Below are positions 1 through 6,718 of a stretch of 10,217 nt of DNA, piece by piece. The translations under genes and the position numbers were made by a program. The first letter of the stretch is position 1. Each line of letters starts with the position of its first letter. Source of the DNA: RGIG7378 sp964500525 (GTDB lineage Bacteria > Bacillota > Clostridia > RGIG7378); assembly GCA_964500525.1 (NCBI GenBank), contig CAZCOE010000020.1, positions 1 to 10,217 of the forward strand. The letters run 5' to 3'. Under the pieces are notes generated by a model. It searched no databases. It saw only the letters and a list, made by a program, of their open reading frames with translations, and was not told where the DNA came from.

Positions 1-510
1 GACGTGAAAATTCTTGAGGAAAGTGGATTGTTTGCACACCAGTATAATAATGTTACTGGTTTTATGGACGTTAAGTCTAAGGTTCGTCCTGATCTAAACA
101 TCATCTTTATGACTGCCCATAAATCCAAAGGTCTTCAAGCAGACTACGTTTTTATCCTAAACAACAAGAGTTCAAGAATGGGCTTCCCCAGTAAAATTCA
201 GGACGCTGGAATACTGGCACTTCTGATAGATAATTGCGACTCATTCCCGAATGCTGAGGAACGCAGACTGTTTTATGTTGCATTAACCAGAGCTAAGAAA
301 AAAGTATATTTGATTACCATAGAAGGGCAGGAATCCAGCTTTGTTTCTGATCTTAGAACTTGGTTCGGTGAGGAAATCAAGAAAGAACGGTTCCAGTGTC
401 CCTTGTGCGGCGGCAAATTACTTAAGAAGAGCGGTCCATATGGAGAATTCTATGGATGTTCTAACTACCGCTCTAATGGCTGCAAGTACAAACGCAATAT
501 CAAACAGTGA
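1..510 (+). CDS. SF1 UvrD/HelD-type DNA helicase, C-terminal part only (5' end outside window)
   Basis: The reading frame is open from base 1, so the gene begins upstream of the window and only its last 169 codons are visible. What remains is the C-terminal end of a superfamily 1 helicase: motif V (FMTAHKSKGLQADYVFIL, about residues 37-54) and motif VI (EERRLFYVALTRAKKKVYLI, about 86-105). Both belong to the second RecA-like domain that couples ATP hydrolysis to 3'-5' translocation on DNA. A C4 zinc ribbon of the topoisomerase C-terminal type closes the protein (CPLCGG... GCSNYRSNGC, about residues 132-162). It is clearly homologous to the C-terminal core of the convergent helicase at 582-4202 (shared GFPSK and AEERRLFYVA) but stops after one zinc ribbon, without the second ribbon, repeats or winged helix. 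No terminator hairpin is visible in the 71 bases that follow. The family is secure; the exact role is not known. Confidence 0.9.
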   Translation, partial: DVKILEESGLFAHQYNNVTGFMDVKSKVRPDLNIIFMTAHKSKGLQADYVFILNNKSSRMGFPSKIQDAGILALLIDNCDSFPNAEERRLFYVALTRAKKKVYLITIEGQESSFVSDLRTWFGEEIKKERFQCPLCGGKLLKKSGPYGEFYGCSNYRSNGCKYKRNIKQ

Positions 511-581
511 AATAAGTTGGGGCTTTGTGGGCATGTTTTATTATTGCTTGTATTACCTTTTCCACTCTTCCCCTCTACACA

Positions 582-3500
582 CTACTTCCCCAGCCGCTGC
601 CTCAACGCCACCAGCTGCTGCCGCGTCAGATACTTGCAATAGTGCATGCCTTCCTCCGTCGGATGCAGCACAGGGTACTGCGGGTGGTTAGTCCTCAGCA
701 TGTAGTGCTTCCCTATCATCCACTCGCATATATCAAACAGATCTTTCCGCTTCATTTCCCTTAGTACCCCATACTCCGGGACCTCGTAGAGCTTGGCCTT
801 TTGTATCCTATCGCTACCTTCCCCCTGGAGAACATCCACCAGCATGGTCAGGCCATAGTACTTTATCTGACTCACGTGCACCAGACAATTCAAGATAGTA
901 TAGACCACCTCATTCAGGTCCTGGCCATCATAGGAAACTGCGCCCATTTGAGCCTTTTCGATCTTTTCTCCATCATTTATGTCGCCAGCTGCAGGCTTCC
1001 CCTCAGGCCCAGATCTTTGCACAGGTGCCTTTACGTCACCGGCTGCAGACTTTCCCTCAGCCACCGTTCTGCGCCCCGGTGCCTTTGTATCACCGGCCGC
1101 AGGCTTTCCCTCAGCCACTGTTCTGTGCACAGGTGCCTTTGCATCGCCGGCCGCAGGCTCTCCCTCAGCCACGGTTCTGTGCACAGGTGCCTTTGCATCA
1201 CTGACTGCTGGCTTCCCCTCAGCCACTGTTCTGTGCACAGGCGCCTTTGTATCGCCAGCTGCTGGCTTCCCCACAGGCCCAGGTCTTTGCTCCGAAGCCT
1301 TGGGCGTAACCGGTTTCTCCTGTATCTTGGGTGCTATATCCATTGCCTTAGGCATTTTCACAGGCTCAGCGATATCAGGAGGCAAATGCATCAGCTCCAT
1401 ATAGTACTGGAGGCTCATTTTCCTGTTACAGCCATGCTTGTCCTGCCTATAGTTGGTGCATCCCAGGAAATAGCCCGCTCCCTGACTTGGCGGTTTCACA
1501 ACCAGATATCCATCTCTGCATTCGTCGCACTTTAAAATGGACAGCTTGCCGCCTCTGTAGTCATTGGTCATAAACCCGCACAATTCCGGCTCATTGGTGC
1601 AAATGAATAACCGTAGTCCATATGCAGGCTTGTATCTGAACTGCAGCGGATAGCCGCAAATCGGGCAGGTCTTTTTGAAAGGGTTTTCTCTGACAGAGTT
1701 TTCGTTCCAATTCCCCTTCAGAACCACGTTCTTATAGTCCTTCTTTATTTCCAGCAGGAATTCGGACGGGTTATTCTCAGGTGCCACAAAGTAAACCCTG
1801 TTCTTCGTTCTGGTCATAGCCACGTAGAAGAGCCTCCGCTCCTCGGCGTATTCCATGGACTTGTCCCCCTTGATTACCAAGGACAATACCGGATCATCCT
1901 CAACCTTGGATGGGAAGCCAAATGTCTCGTTCCGACCATTGATAACAATTACGTTGTCGTAGCCCAACCCCTTGGATGCATGGGCCGTCATAAATGTGAT
2001 GTTGAGCTTTGGGTATTTTATACTCTTAATGCTGCCGGTCCTGTTCCTGACCTCAAAGAGGCCTGACTTTTCCAGCTTATCTCCGTCGAAACCGTATCTG
2101 CCCAACAGCAGGATCGAAGAATCGTTTTTCTTGCCTTCTGCTTTGTTATATTCCATGATCTGCCCCAGGGCAGTCTCCACCGCCACAGCCAGGTTATAAT
2201 CGGCTCCGCTCCTTCTATCTGCATTCCACTTCTTGGGCCTGCCATCATAGGTGTAGATAATTACCGGGTCCTGAATGGTCTTGGGAGATATGAGGGATTT
2301 GGTTATCTGGGTCTCGTTCTTTTGGATAAAGCTGCCGGCGATGTCGATTACTTCCTGGGAGTTGCGGTATGTGCTCTCGATCTTCAGGAGCTTTGCATAG
2401 CCCATCTTCTCGGCGAACTTGGTGAACAGGGTTATGTCGGAGCCGCTGAACGCATAGATGGACTGCCAGTCGTCTCCCACTGCGATAATTTTGGCCTCTG
2501 TAACCTCTGACAAGGCCTTGACCAGGTCGAATCTCTGCTTGGAAATATCCTGGTATTCATCTACGATAATGTACTTAAAATCCAGTTTCTGCTTCATTTC
2601 CTTGACTTCATTGAGGAGCCGGGCAGATTCGTTGATCATGTCCTCGAAGTCCACAGCATTATTCTCCCGCAGGAATCTCTGGTACTCAAAATAGCACTCC
2701 TGGCAAATGTCCAGGAAGAGCCTGGTTCGCTCATTTCCGGTCTTGGTGCGCATCCGGCCGAACTCGGAATCATCATATCCGTTGGTCTTGAAGTTGCTGA
2801 TGAATCTGCAAATCAGCATGACCAGCTTCTTTATGTAGCGGTTCTCCTCTGTTGTAATCAGCTTCTCCATTACCTCTCTGTTGGAACGGGGCGTCATGGT
2901 GAAGCCATGCCTGTTTAGCTCCATAGCCAGATGGTCGGTCAGGGATTTCCCATCCAGGTATTTGGAAAATGTGTAGATGAGTTTAGTTCCATGCTGTCGA
3001 TGGAGCTGGATTTTGTCCTTTATGGCCTGCTTGTATACCCGCAGCTGACTGTCTGTGTATAGCCAGTTCTTCCCATCCTCTGTAATTCCAAAGTGCTCCA
3101 GGTATGCCTCATTATCTCCCTGACGAATTATGAAATCCGGAGTATAGGGTTTCCCGGAATTGCGGATATTGTACTTGTAGATTGGCTCGTAATCGTAATC
3201 GATGTTGTTGAGGTACAGGAAATTGGCGATTTCCACCTCTTGGAGGGATCGCATTATCTCATTTTGCAGCGTTACCTGCTTTTTGGTGCGGATGTCCATG
3301 ATTTCTCTCTTGAAATCGTCCAATTCACCTCGCAGAGTAGACAGGTTGGTCCTTGCAATCTTGTTGAAAAATTCGTTCAGATCACTTCCTGTGTAGGGAG
3401 TGTCGAAATAGGAGCCGAAGAACAGAATCAGGTTGTTTACCATGCTCTCGTTCTTCAGCACCGAGTCCCTGAAGTAATCCATAATCACATAGTACAGCTT

Positions 3501-4202
3501 ATACGAATCTACTATGTTCAGCTTTTCCGGCACCTGCTTCCTGATAATGGCATTGCCTGTGGAGTGGAACGTGGCTATTGGGCAGGGTATATTCAGGTCC
3601 CTGTTCAGCTTGTCCTTCAGCTCCTGTACCGCCTTGTTGGTAAAGGACACCACCAATATCTGCCTGGGATCTACGCCCTTCCTCTCCACCAGATACTTGA
3701 CTTTGGCTGCTACAGTAGTGGTCTTGCCGGCCCCGGCGCCTGCGATAACCAGGCTGTAATCCTCATCTGTAAGAACTACCTTGCGCTGGTCCTGGTCCAA
3801 CTTAATAGCAGGATCCACCTGGGAGAGAATATTGTCCAGATACTTTTCTTCTTCCTTAAGGGCCCTGGCTACGTACTCATCGTTATGCCTGTGGACGATG
3901 TTTTCAAAATCGGAATAATGTTCCAGGGTTGTCTCCACCATGGGTTGGGGAATCCCATTGTTTTTGCAATACTCACTCAGCAGCTGGCTTTTCTTGAGCA
4001 CGCCAAAGTACTCCACGACTTTTCTGTCCTCAAGCAATCTGTTTCTGTATTCGCTTTTCGCCACATAATGATTGGACGAGGTCAGACCATCCATGAACCG
4101 GCTCAGATCCCAGAGTTGTTGGCATTCGACGGTTTCGAAAGATGTCTTTTGTATCGGCGTATTTGCTTTTCCTCTTCCAAAAAGCCTGGAAAACAAACCC
4201 AT
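582..4202 (-). CDS. SF1 helicase with nuclease-like insertion, two zinc ribbons, repeat linker and RQC-like winged helix
   Basis: This 1206-residue protein is a HelD/UvrD-type ATP-dependent DNA helicase. Seen: Walker A GAGAGKT (about residue 153), motif Ia VVSFTNKA, motif II DEYQD (about 548), motif III GDDWQSIYAFSGS, motif IV STYRNS, motif V FMTAHASKGL and motif VI EERRLFYVAMTR (about 787). Between motifs Ia and II an insertion carries E...TPDF (about 355)...LEHFGI and then a Lys/His-rich helix, which resembles a PD-(D/E)XK nuclease fold; nuclease activity is inferred only. After the motor come two C4 zinc ribbons (CPICG from about 845, CDEC from about 891), a Pro/Ala-rich linker of six 18-residue repeats, and about 110 residues starting DLNEVVYTILNC with YGLTMLVDVLQG and YPVLHPTEEG, which match the RQC winged helix of RecQ. 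The ATG is preceded by AAGGAAAG at a 7-base spacing. Likely cytoplasmic DNA repair, recombination or defence; the substrate is unknown. At 1206 residues it is much longer than E. coli helicase IV. Confidence 0.9.
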   Translation of the reverse strand: MGLFSRLFGRGKANTPIQKTSFETVECQQLWDLSRFMDGLTSSNHYVAKSEYRNRLLEDRKVVEYFGVLKKSQLLSEYCKNNGIPQPMVETTLEHYSDFENIVHRHNDEYVARALKEEEKYLDNILSQVDPAIKLDQDQRKVVLTDEDYSLVIAGAGAGKTTTVAAKVKYLVERKGVDPRQILVVSFTNKAVQELKDKLNRDLNIPCPIATFHSTGNAIIRKQVPEKLNIVDSYKLYYVIMDYFRDSVLKNESMVNNLILFFGSYFDTPYTGSDLNEFFNKIARTNLSTLRGELDDFKREIMDIRTKKQVTLQNEIMRSLQEVEIANFLYLNNIDYDYEPIYKYNIRNSGKPYTPDFIIRQGDNEAYLEHFGITEDGKNWLYTDSQLRVYKQAIKDKIQLHRQHGTKLIYTFSKYLDGKSLTDHLAMELNRHGFTMTPRSNREVMEKLITTEENRYIKKLVMLICRFISNFKTNGYDDSEFGRMRTKTGNERTRLFLDICQECYFEYQRFLRENNAVDFEDMINESARLLNEVKEMKQKLDFKYIIVDEYQDISKQRFDLVKALSEVTEAKIIAVGDDWQSIYAFSGSDITLFTKFAEKMGYAKLLKIESTYRNSQEVIDIAGSFIQKNETQITKSLISPKTIQDPVIIYTYDGRPKKWNADRRSGADYNLAVAVETALGQIMEYNKAEGKKNDSSILLLGRYGFDGDKLEKSGLFEVRNRTGSIKSIKYPKLNITFMTAHASKGLGYDNVIVINGRNETFGFPSKVEDDPVLSLVIKGDKSMEYAEERRLFYVAMTRTKNRVYFVAPENNPSEFLLEIKKDYKNVVLKGNWNENSVRENPFKKTCPICGYPLQFRYKPAYGLRLFICTNEPELCGFMTNDYRGGKLSILKCDECRDGYLVVKPPSQGAGYFLGCTNYRQDKHGCNRKMSLQYYMELMHLPPDIAEPVKMPKAMDIAPKIQEKPVTPKASEQRPGPVGKPAAGDTKAPVHRTVAEGKPAVSDAKAPVHRTVAEGEPAAGDAKAPVHRTVAEGKPAAGDTKAPGRRTVAEGKSAAGDVKAPVQRSGPEGKPAAGDINDGEKIEKAQMGAVSYDGQDLNEVVYTILNCLVHVSQIKYYGLTMLVDVLQGEGSDRIQKAKLYEVPEYGVLREMKRKDLFDICEWMIGKHYMLRTNHPQYPVLHPTEEGMHYCKYLTRQQLVALRQRLGK
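976..1293 (-). repeat. 54-bp tandem repeat (18 codons, six units) inside the helicase gene
   Basis: Six in-frame units of 54 bp encode variants of RTVAEGKPAAGDTKAPVH. Internal units differ by a few residues (KPAVSDA, EPAAGDA, KSAAGDV), and the first and last units are more diverged (RPGPVGKPAAGD, RSGPEGKPAAGDIND). The composition (Ala, Pro, Gly, Lys, Glu, Thr) suggests a flexible, soluble linker between the zinc ribbons and the RQC-like domain. Because the unit length is a multiple of three, copy-number change by slippage would lengthen or shorten the linker without breaking the frame. Borders are approximate to within one partial unit. Confidence 0.9.
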
Positions 4203-4239
4203 TTGGCAACTTTCCTTTTAGTGTGTTTGCTAAAACCAT

Positions 4240-4256
4240 GTAAAACGATGTTCTAC
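4240..4256. promoter_or_regulatory. Imperfect palindrome in the helicase leader, possible operator
   Basis: On the + strand the site reads GTAAAAC-GAT-GTTCTAC: two 7-base arms around a 3-base centre, six of seven positions symmetric. It lies just downstream of the predicted start point of the helicase transcript, a common repressor position. The arms resemble a Gram-positive LexA site (GAAC-N4-GTTC), but the centre is 3 rather than 4 bases. The regulator is unknown. Confidence 0.3.
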
Positions 4257-4266
4257 GACAATATCC

Positions 4267-4295
4267 ATAATATAACTTTATGTATGTTTCCGCAA
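4267..4295 (-). promoter_or_regulatory. Candidate promoter of the helicase gene
   Basis: Read on the - strand, TTGCGG (4295-4290) is followed after 17 bases by TATTAT (4272-4267). The -10 is a 5/6 match and the -35 only 3/6. The predicted start near 4260 gives a leader of about 58 bases before the helicase ATG at 4202. The higA terminator at 4341-4365 lies just upstream, so the helicase probably has its own transcript. Confidence 0.5.
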
Positions 4296-4340
4296 CGAAT
4301 CAGGCCGATGGGATACCGGATTTTTGTGTGCCGCCTAGTG

Positions 4341-4365
4341 AAAAGCCCCCGGTTGCCCGGGAGCT
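4341..4365 (-). terminator. Rho-independent terminator after higA
   Basis: On the - strand, AGCTCCCGG and CCGGGGGCT form a 9-bp stem with one G-T pair around a GCAA loop and run into TTTTC. It starts 6 bases past the higA stop codon, so it ends the higBA transcript and insulates the downstream helicase gene. Confidence 0.85.
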
Positions 4366-4371
4366 GTCGTG

Positions 4372-5421
4372 CTATTCGCCTATCTTATACTGCTCTTTCA
4401 GATCATTAAGCATGTTGTACTTGATCATGCCCTTTTTCTGCATTCTGCCCACAACTATGCCCGGTGCAACATTGTGCCTATTTGCAAAGCGCAGTACAGT
4501 TTGTCTGGAAAAATCTCCCTGCTTCATGAACGCATCAAATTCCTCTGTGGGGATAAGCAGATTATCAGCCCACATATCTGCTGCATCCTCATCCTCCTTT
4601 GTGACCTCCGCCTTACCTACATGGCCCAGACAGACATGGGCCATCTCATGAAAGAAACTGAACCAGAACTTGTCTGCATCCCTACCTCTAACCGTTAGTC
4701 CTACAACAATCTTGCTGCCATCCATAAAGGACGCACCCTGGAGGAAAGAGCCCTGCAGATGTGGCAGAAATACCAGCGCAGCTCCACACTCTGCCAAGAG
4801 CTGTTTTAGCTGGGGGCAGAACTCCTTCGGTCGCAGCATGGTCATGTTTCTTAGTTTAGGCATGAGTGCCATCAAGGCCTTGATATTAATAGGAGCGGTG
4901 GCAACCTGCCTTGCTTTTATCTTGATCTGCTGTGCCCAAGCAATTAGTGCAAGGTCACTCTTTTCTGTAACAGCTAATCTCCTGCAGGCAATTCTGGTAA
5001 TCTGCCTATCGGCAAGCAAAGACAAATCCACTACCTCAAAGTACCTTCTGAGATGGACGACTCTCTCCTTGGCATCTCTGGTCTCCGGCACCCAGCCATG
5101 CTTGGCCATTTCACTATAGGGAAACTGCTTTGCAATCTGGAGATCTGCATCCATCTTGTTTTCCAGCTCTGCCTTTACAAGCTTTTCTCTGTATATAGCC
5201 TCAAGGTTATTCCAAAACCTGGCCGGAATGCCAAGTACCATCTCTAATCTGACAGCTACATCCGAAGTAAGCAGGACCTCGCCATTGATGAGCCTGCTGA
5301 TATGCTTCTCAGTCATATCCATCCTGGCGGCGAACTCCTTCTGGCTCATACCTCTTTCAATAAGCTGCTCTTTTATTGTTGCTCCTGGGGGCGTTGCAAC
5401 AATGCTGCGACTCATAACCAT
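4372..5421 (-). CDS. higA: HigA-type antitoxin fused to an ImmA/IrrE-like metallopeptidase domain
   Basis: The 349-residue protein begins with an XRE-family helix-turn-helix (about residues 12-66; GMSQKEFAARMDMTEKHISRLINGE), as in HigA antitoxins that repress their own operon and neutralise the HigB toxin. The C-terminal half carries HEMAH (258-262) within FSFFHEMAHVCLGH, the zinc-binding HExxH helix of ImmA/IrrE peptidases. Further on is DAADMWADNLLIP, where most relatives have EAN/EADxFAxxLL(I/M)P; an Ala stands where the third zinc-ligand Glu is expected, with E278 and D279 adjacent. The ATG follows AGGAGG at a 7-base spacing. It sits 21 bases after the toxin stop and is probably co-transcribed from the promoter at 5783-5811. 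Known for the family: toxin first, antitoxin second. Inferred: whether the peptidase is active, for example in antitoxin turnover. Confidence 0.88.
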   Translation of the reverse strand: MVMSRSIVATPPGATIKEQLIERGMSQKEFAARMDMTEKHISRLINGEVLLTSDVAVRLEMVLGIPARFWNNLEAIYREKLVKAELENKMDADLQIAKQFPYSEMAKHGWVPETRDAKERVVHLRRYFEVVDLSLLADRQITRIACRRLAVTEKSDLALIAWAQQIKIKARQVATAPINIKALMALMPKLRNMTMLRPKEFCPQLKQLLAECGAALVFLPHLQGSFLQGASFMDGSKIVVGLTVRGRDADKFWFSFFHEMAHVCLGHVGKAEVTKEDEDAADMWADNLLIPTEEFDAFMKQGDFSRQTVLRFANRHNVAPGIVVGRMQKKGMIKYNMLNDLKEQYKIGE

Positions 5422-5442
5422 AGTTCTACCTCCTTACTTTTC

Positions 5443-5739
5443 CTAATGATAATCTACAATATCCAAAATATTAGCTACTTGAATTTCGTTCCCCTTCTTT
5501 TCGAATACTAACCTGTACGGGTGTACCAAATCCATGGCATATTGACCTATTCTGTTTTGTGTCAAGGTGTGACAGCGTCCAATTCGATATTGTATTAGCA
5601 TCTCTACATTATCTGCTGCGGATATTTCGTCTATTCTCTGATGAATCTTTGCTGCCATTTCTCGTCCATATGCCTTCTCTGCTGTTCTTGCATCCGTACA
5701 ACATTTTTCCAACCTTTTACTCTTGTACGAAATCTCCAA
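5443..5739 (-). CDS. higB: HigB/RelE-like toxin (TTG start preferred)
   Basis: A 98-residue basic protein of the HigB/RelE plasmid-maintenance killer type, whose members are ribosome-dependent mRNA endonucleases. The family pattern is visible: EISYKSKRLEKCC at the start, a helical middle (EKAYGREMAAKIHQRIDEI), and the C-terminal core RIGQYAMDLVHPYRLVFEKKG...ILDIVDYH. An ATG at 5757 would add MRGGDA, but no ribosome site precedes it. The TTG at 5739 lies 7 bases after a G-rich Shine-Dalgarno (GGGGGG then TGACGCG), and family members begin right at this (M)EI-FKSK segment, so TTG is the likelier start. A weak start fits a toxin made in lower amount than its antitoxin. The neighbour higA follows after a 21-base gap. 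Confidence 0.88.
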   Translation of the reverse strand: MEISYKSKRLEKCCTDARTAEKAYGREMAAKIHQRIDEISAADNVEMLIQYRIGRCHTLTQNRIGQYAMDLVHPYRLVFEKKGNEIQVANILDIVDYH

Positions 5740-5759
5740 CGCGTCACCCCCCCTCATTC

Positions 5760-5782
5760 TAATTTACCTATGAGGTAAATTA
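5760..5782. promoter_or_regulatory. higBA operator 1, perfect palindrome
   Basis: AATTTACCT and AGGTAAATT form perfect 9-bp arms around ATG, extended by one more T-A pair at the outer ends. The site covers the predicted higBA start point, directly downstream of the -10. HigA proteins are autorepressors that bind such palindromes, so it is the likely HigA site. Confidence 0.75.
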
Positions 5783-5811
5783 ATATTACCACTCATTGTT
5801 CTCGGAGTCAA
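5783..5811 (-). promoter_or_regulatory. higBA promoter
   Basis: On the - strand, TTGACT (5811-5806) and TAATAT (5788-5783) are separated by exactly 17 bases, with a TG dinucleotide one base upstream of the -10 (extended -10). The predicted start near 5776 falls inside the perfect palindrome at 5760-5782, so occupancy of that site would block transcription. Confidence 0.8.
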
Positions 5812-5817
5812 TCTTGA

Positions 5818-5838
5818 AATTAACCTATACGGTAAATT
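5818..5838. promoter_or_regulatory. higBA operator 2, diverged copy
   Basis: AATTAACCT-ATA-CGGTAAATT matches operator 1 at 18 of 21 positions. It lies upstream of the higBA -35, 57 bp centre-to-centre from operator 1, and on the side facing the divergent membrane-protein promoter. The pair could hold two HigA dimers. Confidence 0.65.
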
Positions 5839-5878
5839 ATGCTAGATAATTTCCACCCTTTCCCTCCTCGCCTTGCCT

Positions 5879-5887
5879 TGATATAAT
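5879..5887 (+). promoter_or_regulatory. Extended -10 promoter of the divergent membrane-protein gene
   Basis: TGA followed by a perfect TATAAT (5882-5887) forms an extended -10. The element 17 bases upstream (TTTCCC) is a poor -35, which extended -10 promoters tolerate. The predicted start near 5894 leaves a leader of about 75 bases before the ATG at 5969. It lies about 40 bp from higBA operator 2. Confidence 0.6.
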
Positions 5888-5968
5888 AATTGCAGACTGT
5901 TTGGCTTGGTGGCCACGTTCGCCGCCCTGCCGATTTCATCAATTTAGCTTACAATTCAGGAGGATATT

Positions 5969-6616
5969 ATGAATAAAAAGACACTAACGCGGCCAGTGCT
6001 GGAGTCCAGATACTCTGCCGCCGCCAAGAACCTCTACCTGGTTGCTGCATTTACCGCTGTCAACCTGATTTTGATTATGACCAACACGGATATGTACTTC
6101 CTGTTTTCCGCAAACATTCCCTTTGTGTTAACAGCCCTTTCCCGGTATTTTTGCGGAATGATGCCCGCCGAATCTTACGCGGGCTTGGGAGACATAGAGT
6201 TCTGGCCTGCCAGCTTTTTCTATGTGGCTCTGACTATCTCCATTCTCTCTATAGCACTCTATGTGCTCGCCGGAATTCTGTCCAACAAGCACCGGGTAGG
6301 ATGGCTCATTGCTGCTCTGGTTATGTTCTCCCTGGACACCGTCTTCATGGTGTGGTACTACGGTATCGATATGTCCATAATTATCGATATGGTGTTCCAC
6401 GTTTGGGTGCTGGTAATCCTGATTCAGGGCATAGCCGCCCACTACAAGCTCAAGAAAATGCCTCCTGAGGAAATCGTTGCTGAGGCCGTGGATGTGGACG
6501 AGGCCGAGGATGCTGATGTGATTGAGGATGCCGATGGGGCTGAGGATGAGACCATTGATGAGGATGAGACTGAGACTGTTGAAACCCCTGAGGAGTACGA
6601 TTCGTCCAATAACTAA
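5969..6616 (+). CDS. Multi-spanning membrane protein with acidic C-terminal tail, function unknown
   Basis: I do not recognise a named family for this 215-residue protein. A short basic N-terminus (MNKKTLTRPVLESRYSAAAK) is followed by about five hydrophobic segments (approximately residues 21-38, 43-60, 80-104, 109-131 and 136-157). The tail from about 166 to 211 is almost entirely Glu, Asp, Val, Ala and Thr (for example DADVIEDADGAEDETIDEDE) and ends DSSNN. The positive-inside rule (basic N-terminus, HYKLKKM after the last helix) gives no clean answer for five helices, so the helix count may be four or six. The ATG has a strong ribosome site (AGGAGG, 5 bases upstream). It is transcribed divergently from higBA with a 211-base shared region. 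No hairpin directly follows the stop; readthrough would meet the terminator at 6761-6797. Confidence 0.85.
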   Translation: MNKKTLTRPVLESRYSAAAKNLYLVAAFTAVNLILIMTNTDMYFLFSANIPFVLTALSRYFCGMMPAESYAGLGDIEFWPASFFYVALTISILSIALYVLAGILSNKHRVGWLIAALVMFSLDTVFMVWYYGIDMSIIIDMVFHVWVLVILIQGIAAHYKLKKMPPEEIVAEAVDVDEAEDADVIEDADGAEDETIDEDETETVETPEEYDSSNN

Positions 6617-6673
6617 GAGCGAATAAGTCGGGTAACTGGGCGCTGGTTCACTTCAGGGCTCAAAAACAGCTGA

Positions 6674-6690
6674 AATCTTTTGGTTTACAC
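6674..6690 (+). repeat. 17-bp direct repeat, copy 1 (promoter of RNA module 1)
   Basis: AATCTTTTGGTTTACAC occurs here and again, identically, at 6896-6912, 222 bp away. Both copies contain the -35 of a predicted + strand promoter and mark the start of two related RNA modules. Confidence 0.9.
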
Positions 6691-6712
6691 TATTTGGTTC
6701 CATTGATATAAT
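6684..6712 (+). promoter_or_regulatory. Promoter of RNA module 1
   Basis: TTTACA (6684-6689), exactly 17 bases, then a perfect TATAAT (6707-6712) with an upstream TGA extended -10. This is one of the strongest-looking promoters in the window, yet no protein gene follows. The predicted start is near 6719. Confidence 0.85.
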
Positions 6713-6718
6713 GGTAGT

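Noticed and set aside
511..581. Terminator between the convergent helicases
   Set aside because: No stem with a following T tract could be found on either strand in these 71 bases.
976..1293. CRISPR array
   Set aside because: The repeats are contiguous 54-bp coding units with no unique spacers and lie inside a protein-coding frame.
979..1404. Repetitive + strand frame (SPAAGFPSATVLCTGAF repeats) that looks like a repeat protein
   Set aside because: It is the complement of the 54-bp repeats inside the helicase gene. Open frames appear because the repeat length is a multiple of three; it has no ribosome site and the helicase frame carries clear domains on both sides.
4240..4256. LexA/SOS box before the helicase
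   Set aside because: The arms resemble GAAC and GTTC, but the spacer is 3 rather than 4 bases and one half site is degenerate. It is kept only as an unassigned palindrome.
3093..4409. 438-codon + strand open frame
   Set aside because: It lies antisense to the helicase N-terminal half and spills over the helicase promoter and higA terminator. It has no recognisable domain, while the opposite strand encodes intact SF1 motifs.
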